Source: an uncultured Eubacteriales bacterium
Lineage (GTDB): Bacteria; Bacillota; Clostridia; Christensenellales; Borkfalkiaceae
NCBI GenBank assembly: GCA_902766475.1
Contig: CACXDQ010000065.1
Coordinates: 1-5,005 of the forward strand
Direction of reading: 5' to 3'
DNA: 5,005 nt
In this document: piece by piece, positions 1 to 5,005 of the stretch
Layout: each line of letters begins with the position of its first letter
Position numbering within the stretch: position 1 is the stretch's first letter
Made by a program: the position numbers and the translations under genes
The notes under the pieces: generated by a model
Databases searched by the model: none
What the model was told of the DNA's origin: nothing
The model's input: the letters and a program-made list of their open reading frames with translations, nothing else

Positions 1-195
1 GGCTTCCTCTTTCATCTGGGCTATTTCACGTTCTACGGAACCGATCTTATCGGCTCTGTTTTTTTCGGCTTTTTTCTTACCGACTTTAAAACATAATACG
101 CCTACAATTACAGCAACCACGGTCAGAGCGGCTAATCCTACGATCAAGCCGATCTCCAGTCCGGACACAAGCAGGGAGTTCAAATGTGCGTTCAT
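1..195 (-). CDS. rny: Ribonuclease Y, N-terminal fragment (runs off the left edge)
   Basis: Sixty-five codons are open from ATG at 195 down to position 1 with no stop, so only the N-terminus is present. Residues about 13-36 form a hydrophobic stretch rich in Val, Leu, Ile, Ala and Gly, consistent with one membrane anchor. A basic patch (KVGKKKAEK, 37-45) follows, then a charged helix containing IGSVEREI (51-58). This layout of a short N-terminal anchor, Lys/Arg-rich flank, a block like IGSAExEA and a long coiled coil is that of RNase Y, the membrane-bound endoribonuclease that starts mRNA decay in many Gram-positive bacteria. The KH and HD domains that would prove it lie outside the window. 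The start is supported by a GGGAGG ribosome binding site 6 nt upstream and a consensus promoter. Another single-pass membrane protein with a coiled coil is possible. The family call is by recognition of a short segment. Confidence 0.62.
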   Translation of the reverse strand, partial: MNAHLNSLLVSGLEIGLIVGLAALTVVAVIVGVLCFKVGKKKAEKNRADKIGSVEREIAQMKEEA

Positions 196-201
196 AATGA
201 A

Positions 202-207
202 CCTCCC
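202..207 (-). promoter_or_regulatory. Ribosome binding site of the rny-like gene
   Basis: On the minus strand GGGAGG sits 6 nt before the ATG at 195. It is a strong Shine-Dalgarno match with good spacing and fixes the start codon. It is the strongest ribosome binding site in the window; dxs and the HD gene lack anything comparable. Confidence 0.85.
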
Positions 208-268
208 GATAAAATTTGATGTAAAAAGCTAAAATCGAATAACTCAAAATCAACTTATACTAATATAT

Positions 269-297
269 ATTTTACAATATATTTGCGATAATGTCAA
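269..297 (-). promoter_or_regulatory. Sigma-A-type promoter for the rny-like gene
   Basis: Read on the minus strand, positions 297-292 are TTGACA, a perfect -35 box. Positions 274-269 are TAAAAT, one base from the TATAAT consensus. The spacer between them (275-291) is exactly 17 nt. Transcription would start near position 262, giving an AT-rich leader of about 67 nt before the ATG at 195. The promoter lies 13 nt beyond the U-tract of the dxs terminator, so the rny-like gene appears to be transcribed independently of the upstream operon. I see no operator-like inverted repeat overlapping it. Confidence 0.85.
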
Positions 298-310
298 TAC
301 TTTGATAAAC

Positions 311-360
311 AAAAAAAACGCCTTTAACGAAAAAAAATAAAAAAATTTTCGTTAAAAGCG
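311..360 (-). terminator. Intrinsic terminator of the operon ending in dxs
   Basis: Two 15-nt arms, 346-360 and 319-333, are complementary. Read on the minus strand the stem is 14 Watson-Crick pairs plus one U-G wobble, with a 12-nt T-rich loop (334-345). Eight U residues follow at once (318-311). The stem starts 6 nt after the dxs stop codon. The wobble falls on the minus-strand transcript; on the plus strand the same position would be a C-A mismatch. Both this and the tail support minus-strand termination. Confidence 0.92.
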
Positions 361-366
361 CAATTT

Positions 367-2157
367 TTAAATCAGTGCGTCGATAATTTTATCCGTCGTT
401 ATGCCTGCAAGCCCCATCTGTTCTGACTGCGTTCCGTGCGGAATAAATTCGTCCGGATAAGCAAACGCCTTTATCCTCGGCGATAACCCGTGTAAGGCGT
501 AATATTCCATAACGGCGCTTCCAAATCCGCCGCTTAGCACGTTTTCTTCGAGAGTTATAATGTTTTTATTTGCGATTTTATCGAGCAGTTTTTCGTCGAG
601 CGGCTTTATCGAACGGGCGTTTACGACGCAAACTTTTCCAACGCATTTTTCGCTCACTTTCCATGCAAGCTCGTTCATTCTCGGTCCGACGGCTAAAATA
701 ACGTTGTCCGAATTCGTTTCACCCTCCCAAAGCGACGCTGAAAAAGGCGTATGAACAGCCGCATTTTCGTAGTGGCCGTTCGGGTATCTTATAGCGCACG
801 GCAAAGAGAGAGAAAGACAATGATCTATCGTTATTTTAAGTTCTTCGGCGTCCTTGGGCGCAAAAACGTTTAAATTGGGTATTGACCTAAGATATGTAAT
901 GTCGAACAGCCCCTGGTGCGTAGCTCCGTCAGAGCCGACCGCCCCCGCTCTGTCTACCATAAATATAACGGGCAATTTCTGCATGCAAACGTCCTGCATG
1001 ATCTGGTCGTATGCCCTTTGTAAAAACGTCGAATATATGCAGACGAACGGGCGAAGCCCTCCGAGCGCCATACCGGCTGCAAGCGTAACGGCATGCTCTT
1101 CCGCTATGCCGACGTCGTAAAATCTGTTCGGAAAAAGTTCCGAAAACTTATTAAGCCCTGTTCCGTCCTTCATAGCGGCGCATAGTGCGACTATTCTCTC
1201 GTCGCTTGCCGCAACGTCGCAGAGTTTTTCTCCGACGGCTTGAGAAAAGGTATTTCCGCCCTGCAATAAGTTTCTTCCCACGCCGTGATAATAATCGGAT
1301 TTATTCTCCGCTTCGGGCATACCCTTGCCCTTTATTGTCTTTAAATGCAAAAGAACTGCTTCGTCTGCATTTTTAACGTCATTGAATATTCTGACAAGCT
1401 CTTTTATATTGTGCCCGTCGAATATGCCGAGATATTTCAGCCCGACAGCCTCGATGACGGTCGTTCTGTTCATGTTGAATTTAATGAAGTTTTTGAACTT
1501 TTTGAGCGCTCTGCCTATAAAAAGCCTGCCGAGCGTTACGCTCGCAAACCTCATGAATGCGCCGTAAGATTTTCTTGTCGTCATCTTAGACACGAATTTG
1601 TACATACCGTTGTTGTTTTTCGATATGGACATTCCGTTATCGTTCAATATAATAATGAATTTGTTGGGTTTTTTGTCGTTTGAAGTTATCGCCTCGAGGT
1701 TTTCGCCGTTAAAAAGCGATGCGTCGCCGACAAAATCTATGACGTAATAGTCTTGCTTCAACGTATCTCTCGCATTGCAGTAACCGAGCCCCGCCGAAAT
1801 TGAATTTCCTGCGTGTCCGACGCAAAAACTGTCGTATTCGCTCTCAAAAATGTTTGGGAAACCGCTTAACCCTCCGCTTTTTCTTATCGTATCGAACACG
1901 TCGTTTCTGCCGCCCAATATCTTGTGCGCATAAGCCTGATGCCCGACGTCGAAGATAAGTTTATCCTTCGGAAAATCAAACACATAATAAAGCGCCAAGA
2001 TAACGTCTACGGCTCCGAGATTTGACGACAGATGACCGCCGTTTTTGTCAACAACGCCTATTATCCTCTCCCTTAGCTCTTCCGCAACGCCGCAAAGCGA
2101 TTCGACGGACAGTTTTTTGAGGTCGGAAGGCGTCTTTATCCCTTCAAGCAAACTCAT
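367..2157 (-). CDS. dxs: 1-deoxy-D-xylulose-5-phosphate synthase
   Basis: Thiamine-diphosphate enzyme that condenses pyruvate and glyceraldehyde 3-phosphate into DXP, the first step of the MEP isoprenoid pathway (DXP also feeds thiamine and pyridoxal synthesis). It is cytosolic. The 596 residues are slightly short against the usual 620 or so. The TPP-binding domain covers about 1-300, with GGH (His42), DVGHQAY (His73) and a metal-binding Asp145 paired with the NDN at 172-174. The pyrimidine-binding domain (about 300-460) carries GIAEEHAV with the catalytic-type Glu353, DRAGAVGSDG (402-411) and RYP (457-459). The C-terminal domain has VNAR...KPLDE, EENVLSGGFGS and FIPHGTQ. Oddities: residues 144-151 read GDASLFNG where GDGALTGG is usual, 114-119 read GHAGNS for GHSSTS, and RYPNG stands where RYPRG is common. 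The start gives the expected MSLLEGIKTPSDLKKLS opening and lies 4 nt after the pepT stop. Only a weak GAAAAG precedes it, so translation probably depends on coupling to pepT. Confidence 0.95.
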   Translation of the reverse strand: MSLLEGIKTPSDLKKLSVESLCGVAEELRERIIGVVDKNGGHLSSNLGAVDVILALYYVFDFPKDKLIFDVGHQAYAHKILGGRNDVFDTIRKSGGLSGFPNIFESEYDSFCVGHAGNSISAGLGYCNARDTLKQDYYVIDFVGDASLFNGENLEAITSNDKKPNKFIIILNDNGMSISKNNNGMYKFVSKMTTRKSYGAFMRFASVTLGRLFIGRALKKFKNFIKFNMNRTTVIEAVGLKYLGIFDGHNIKELVRIFNDVKNADEAVLLHLKTIKGKGMPEAENKSDYYHGVGRNLLQGGNTFSQAVGEKLCDVAASDERIVALCAAMKDGTGLNKFSELFPNRFYDVGIAEEHAVTLAAGMALGGLRPFVCIYSTFLQRAYDQIMQDVCMQKLPVIFMVDRAGAVGSDGATHQGLFDITYLRSIPNLNVFAPKDAEELKITIDHCLSLSLPCAIRYPNGHYENAAVHTPFSASLWEGETNSDNVILAVGPRMNELAWKVSEKCVGKVCVVNARSIKPLDEKLLDKIANKNIITLEENVLSGGFGSAVMEYYALHGLSPRIKAFAYPDEFIPHGTQSEQMGLAGITTDKIIDALI

Positions 2158-2161
2158 TGTA

Positions 2162-3364
2162 TTACTTTTCGCTATATATAGAAATAATGTTTAAAATCAC
2201 CTCGGACATCTTTTCGAGGGCAAACGACGGAATACATTCCATTCTTCCGTGGAAATTCATTCCGCCGGTAGAGAGATTGGGGCATGGAAGCCCCTCGTAT
2301 GAGAGGTGAGCGCCGTCCGTTCCCCCTCTTATCGGGATAATGCAAGGCGCAATGCCCGCCATCTCCATAGCCTTTTCCGCGGACTTTATAAGGTGGAAGT
2401 TATCCGCTATTATTTCAGCCATATTGTAATAGCTGTCCTTTATTTCCGCAACGAAAGTGTTTTCTCCGTATTTTTCGTTTAAAAATTTGACAACCGAAAC
2501 AAAAAACGCCTTTTTATCTTCGAATTTTGCCTTGTCGTGATCTCTTATGATATATTTGCATACGAGGTTTTCGACTGAGCCTTTTACCTCTTCGCCCATA
2601 TAAAAACCCTCGTAGCCCTCTGTATGGACGGGGCGCATCGCAACGGGAAGCATAGAATGGAATTCACAGAATAAATCGACTGCGTTTTTCATCTTATTTT
2701 TAGCGCTGCCGGGGTGAATGCTCTTCCCGTTCACCGTCAAAACGGCGGAAGCGGCATTGAAATTTTCGTATTCTATCTCGCCCAATAGCCCGCCGTCTAT
2801 CGTGTAACCGAAATCGGCGCCGAATTTTTTTACGTCGAACGTATCGGTGCCCCTTCCTATTTCTTCGTCGCAAGTGAAAGCGACGTGTATCTCGCCGTGC
2901 TTAATATCGCTTTTCAAAAGTTTTTCAACGGCGTCCATTATCTCGGCGACGCCCGCCTTATCGTCGGCACCCAAAAGAGTCGTTCCGTCGGAAGTAATTA
3001 TCTCCTCGCCGATATAGCTTTCGAGAACGGGGTTATCCTTTACGGAAATCACCGTTCCGCCGTTAAGGACGATATCTCCGCCATTATATTTTATAAGTTG
3101 AGGCTTAATATCCTTTCCGCTGACCGCAGACGAAGTGTCGACGTGAGCGAGAAACGCAACTTTTTTACAGCCCTCGACGTTTGCCGGTATCACCGCCGTA
3201 ACGTAGCCGACGTTCATTTCGGGCGAAAGACCCAATTCTTTAAGTTCGTCGAACAATACTTTAAGCAATACGTTTTGTCCTTCGGTACTCGGTACTGACG
3301 GGCTGTCCTCGTCGGAAGTCGTTTCATAAGAAACGTATTTCAAAAATCTCTCTTTAACGTTCAT
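2162..3364 (-). CDS. pepT: Peptidase T (tripeptide aminopeptidase, M20B family)
   Basis: Cytosolic dinuclear zinc exopeptidase that removes the N-terminal residue from tripeptides, a late step in peptide use. At 400 residues it matches the usual length of about 405-410. Family ligands and catalytic residues are all visible: HVDT (His74, with catalytic-type Asp76), GADDKAG (bridging Asp134), CDEEIG (catalytic-type Glu167 and ligand Glu168), TIDGG (Asp190) and FHG (His372). IRGGTDGA (345-352) holds the conserved Arg346 near the substrate carboxylate, by analogy with E. coli PepT. The lid domain lies about 205-310, with the SIHPGSAK segment of M20 enzymes at 215-222. The ATG overlaps the stop of the HD gene as ATGA, and AAAGGA precedes it by 9 nt, so it can be translated both by coupling and on its own. 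It is followed 4 nt later by dxs. I see no disruption. Confidence 0.96.
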   Translation of the reverse strand: MNVKERFLKYVSYETTSDEDSPSVPSTEGQNVLLKVLFDELKELGLSPEMNVGYVTAVIPANVEGCKKVAFLAHVDTSSAVSGKDIKPQLIKYNGGDIVLNGGTVISVKDNPVLESYIGEEIITSDGTTLLGADDKAGVAEIMDAVEKLLKSDIKHGEIHVAFTCDEEIGRGTDTFDVKKFGADFGYTIDGGLLGEIEYENFNAASAVLTVNGKSIHPGSAKNKMKNAVDLFCEFHSMLPVAMRPVHTEGYEGFYMGEEVKGSVENLVCKYIIRDHDKAKFEDKKAFFVSVVKFLNEKYGENTFVAEIKDSYYNMAEIIADNFHLIKSAEKAMEMAGIAPCIIPIRGGTDGAHLSYEGLPCPNLSTGGMNFHGRMECIPSFALEKMSEVILNIISIYSEK

Positions 3365-3828
3365 AATTGTTTTTCCTTTATTCTAAACACTTCTTTTAAA
3401 GCGCACTTTTTGTCCATCAGCGTTACTATCCACGCCTCTCTGCATTTCGGAAAACTTCTCAAATTTAAAGGAAACATATGCGATAATACAATGTTTTTCT
3501 CTTTTTCGTTCAGCCCGAAATCTCTACTTGCATTTTCACATGCGACCTTGGCGTGGCGAAAACCGTGGAATGAAAATTTGGGAAGATGATGCCAATCATA
3601 CAGAAAATAATCGTGAAGGAGCGCACCCTTTACGAGCGAACGGACGTCGCACTTTATTTTTTTTGTCAGCGCAAAGACGTAACAGTTTTTGGCAACCGTT
3701 ACCGAATGACAGAACACCGAAACGTCGGCGTGAGCGACGTAATATTTCAACCTCGCATACGAGGGTGTATCGCACACTTCCCCGCAAATTTCGTCAAATA
3801 ACGTAAAATCTATCTTCCCTTTTCTCAT
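3361..3828 (-). CDS. HD-domain protein, putative metal-dependent phosphohydrolase
   Basis: A 155-residue soluble protein with the HD-superfamily pattern: His41 (CHSVTVA), the HD doublet His72-Asp73 within GALLHDYFLYDWHH, further histidines at 88 and 92 in HGFRHAKVA, His117 in LSHMFPL and Asp139 in LMDKKCA. In HD proteins the first His, the HD pair and the late Asp bind a metal that activates water for phosphate ester hydrolysis. I recognise the ALLHDYFLYDWH form from uncharacterised clostridial HD proteins, but the substrate is not known and I do not assign one. There is no signal peptide, membrane segment or second domain. It is too short to be a two-domain (p)ppGpp synthetase/hydrolase. It starts 1 nt after the stop of the M18 peptidase gene with no recognisable Shine-Dalgarno sequence, and its stop overlaps the pepT start. 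Coupled translation inside the operon is therefore likely. The start fits because the HD core is complete downstream of it. Confidence 0.85.
   Translation of the reverse strand: MRKGKIDFTLFDEICGEVCDTPSYARLKYYVAHADVSVFCHSVTVAKNCYVFALTKKIKCDVRSLVKGALLHDYFLYDWHHLPKFSFHGFRHAKVACENASRDFGLNEKEKNIVLSHMFPLNLRSFPKCREAWIVTLMDKKCALKEVFRIKEKQL
3374..3379 (-). promoter_or_regulatory. Ribosome binding site of pepT
   Basis: AAAGGA on the minus strand lies 9 nt before the pepT ATG at 3364, inside the last codons of the HD gene. It is a moderate Shine-Dalgarno match. With the ATGA stop-start overlap it supports 3364 as the true start. Confidence 0.65.
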
Positions 3829-3829
3829 C

Positions 3830-5005
3830 TCAGTCTACGAAAGCCATGAAAGCTTCATAGGTACTGTACAGATCGCCCTTTGAAACCACTTCGTAGGGAG
3901 AGTGCATCGAGATGACGGGCACGCCGATGTCGACGGTATCTATGTTCATTTTGGCTATGTATTTAGCGACCGTTCCGCCGCCGCCGGCGTCGACCTTACC
4001 GAGTTCCGCCGTCTGCCAGTTGATGTCCTTATCGGCGAAAGTTTTTCTTATAAAGCCCATAAATTCGGCGCTTGCGTCGTTAGAGCCGCCCTTACCGCCC
4101 GAGCCGGTAAATTTGCAAACCGCCGTTCCGTAAGAAACGATGGAAGAATTTCTCTTCTCGAAAACCGACGGGAAGTTGGGGTCGTAACCCGCCGTAACGT
4201 CTGCCGAAAGGCACTTACTGTTCATTCTGACCAAAGCGGACGGACAGTTGAAAGCCGAAGCTATCATGTCGATAAGATCGGCATACACGCCGCACTGCAT
4301 ACCCGTATTTCCCTCGCTGCCTATCTCTTCTTTATCGGCAAGAATAACCAAAACGGTGTGTTTACCGCTCTGCTCGCCGCAAATCGCCGTAAGCGCCGGA
4401 TAAGAACAAACTCTGTCGTCGTGACCGTATGCGCCTATAAGCGCCCTGTCAAAGCCTATATCTCTCGCTTTGAAAGCCGGAACTGCGGAAAGCTCCGCAC
4501 TCAAAAAGTCGTTTTCGACCATTCCGTAAAGCTCGTTGAGCTTATTTAAAACGGAGAGTTTTACCTTGTCTTTAACGTCGTCGTCCTTCATAGGTCTGCC
4601 GCCGACCAAAATATTGAGCGTTTCGCCGTCTATTGCCTGAGCGAGTGGCTTTGAAACCTGTTCTCTCGAAAGGTGCGGAAGGAGATCGTCGACGTAAAAT
4701 ACGGGGTCATTCTCGTCCTCGCCGATAGCTATATCAACGCATTTACCGTTCGTCAAAACGACTGTTCCGTGCAACGCAAGCGGAGTCGCCGTCCACTGAT
4801 ATTTCTTTATTCCGCCGTAATAATGCGTTTTTAAAAACGCCATTCCGCTGTCCTCGTAAAGGGGGTTTTGCTTTATGTCGAGCCTCGGCGAATCTATGTG
4901 CGAGGCGAGTATCCTTATGCCGTCCTCGGCTAAGTTTTCGCTGCCTATCGTGAAGAGCGCAAGGCTCTTACCTCTGTTGTTGAAATATTTCTTGTCGCCT
5001 ACAGA
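3830..5005 (-). CDS. M18-family aminopeptidase, partial (N-terminus beyond the right edge)
   Basis: Dinuclear zinc aminopeptidase of the M18 family (relatives of yeast aminopeptidase I and bacterial ApeA/ApeB), which removes N-terminal residues from peptides in the cytosol. The frame is open from the window edge at 5005: 391 residues are visible, and the ATG at 4843 is only an internal Met. Upstream of it the fragment reads SHIDSPRLDIKQNPLYEDSG, the M18 opening with metal-ligand His36 and Asp38 (fragment numbering). THYYGGIKKYQW and PLALHG follow at once. Further motifs are GAYGHDDRVCSYPA (Asp196/197), DKEEIGSEGN (Glu226-Glu227), SADVTAGYDP (Asp269) and ISMHSPYEV (final ligand His368). KVDAGGGGTVAKYIA is also typical. 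All expected metal ligands are present. Probably about 60-80 residues are missing at the N-terminus, judging from family length. The stop is 1 nt from the HD gene start, making this the most upstream visible member of the operon. Confidence 0.95.
   Translation of the reverse strand, partial: SVGDKKYFNNRGKSLALFTIGSENLAEDGIRILASHIDSPRLDIKQNPLYEDSGMAFLKTHYYGGIKKYQWTATPLALHGTVVLTNGKCVDIAIGEDENDPVFYVDDLLPHLSREQVSKPLAQAIDGETLNILVGGRPMKDDDVKDKVKLSVLNKLNELYGMVENDFLSAELSAVPAFKARDIGFDRALIGAYGHDDRVCSYPALTAICGEQSGKHTVLVILADKEEIGSEGNTGMQCGVYADLIDMIASAFNCPSALVRMNSKCLSADVTAGYDPNFPSVFEKRNSSIVSYGTAVCKFTGSGGKGGSNDASAEFMGFIRKTFADKDINWQTAELGKVDAGGGGTVAKYIAKMNIDTVDIGVPVISMHSPYEVVSKGDLYSTYEAFMAFVD

Noticed and set aside
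196..268. Possible riboswitch or structured RNA in the leader of the rny-like gene.
   Set aside because: The leader is only about 67 nt and AT-rich, with no convincing stem or known riboswitch core.
319..360. The inverted repeat as a bidirectional terminator or a mobile-element end.
   Set aside because: There is no plus-strand gene to terminate, the plus-strand stem would carry a C-A mismatch, and no transposase or target duplication is present.
1185..1683. Several plus-strand open frames of 60-112 codons opposite dxs.
   Set aside because: They overlap one another in different frames opposite a conserved gene. Their translations look like low-quality antisense sequence.
2885..3298. A 137-codon open frame on the plus strand.
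   Set aside because: It is antisense to pepT, whose zinc ligands are all intact. No ribosome binding site or domain was seen.
3657..3664. Run of eight A residues (minus strand) inside the HD gene as a possible slippage or phase-variation site.
   Set aside because: The reading frame is intact and encodes TKKIK. Runs of this length are common in AT-rich genes, and a housekeeping-like operon gives no reason to expect phase variation.
3902..4549. A 215-codon open frame on the plus strand.
   Set aside because: It is wholly antisense to the well-supported M18 aminopeptidase, its translation shows no recognisable domain, and it is the kind of open frame that arises opposite codon-biased genes.
4841..4843. 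ATG as a possible start of a 337-residue M18 gene.
   Set aside because: The frame stays open to the window edge, and the 54 residues before this Met contain the essential M18 metal-ligand motif SHIDSPR, so the Met is internal.

Overview
The window looks like ordinary chromosomal core genome of a low-to-mid GC Gram-positive bacterium, most likely a clostridial (Bacillota) lineage. The signs are protein-level resemblance to clostridial homologues, an RNase Y-type gene, a consensus sigma-A-type promoter, a GGGAGG ribosome binding site and a U-tailed intrinsic terminator. The genus cannot be told from the sequence. All five genes lie on the minus strand, so transcription runs from high to low coordinates.

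Right to left: positions 5005-3830 hold most of an M18-family aminopeptidase whose N-terminus lies outside the window. A 155-residue HD-domain protein of unknown substrate (3828-3361) follows after 1 nt. Peptidase T (pepT, 3364-2162) overlaps that gene by 4 nt in an ATGA arrangement. 1-deoxy-D-xylulose-5-phosphate synthase (dxs, 2157-367) follows 4 nt after pepT. The tight packing implies one polycistronic unit whose promoter lies beyond position 5005. It ends at a strong hairpin with a U-tract (360-311).

The 171-bp gap at 196-366 holds that terminator and then, 13 nt further on, a near-perfect promoter (TTGACA, 17 nt, TAAAAT). This drives a new gene that starts at 195 and runs off the left edge. 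Its 65 visible residues (a membrane helix followed by a charged helix) resemble the N-terminus of ribonuclease Y.

Functionally, the operon combines two metallo-exopeptidases that would release amino acids from peptides, a metal-dependent HD phosphohydrolase candidate, and the entry enzyme of the MEP isoprenoid pathway. I see no mobile element, CRISPR array, RNA gene, defence system or clear novel system. The observation most worth a second look is the divergent cofactor-binding motifs of the DXS protein.
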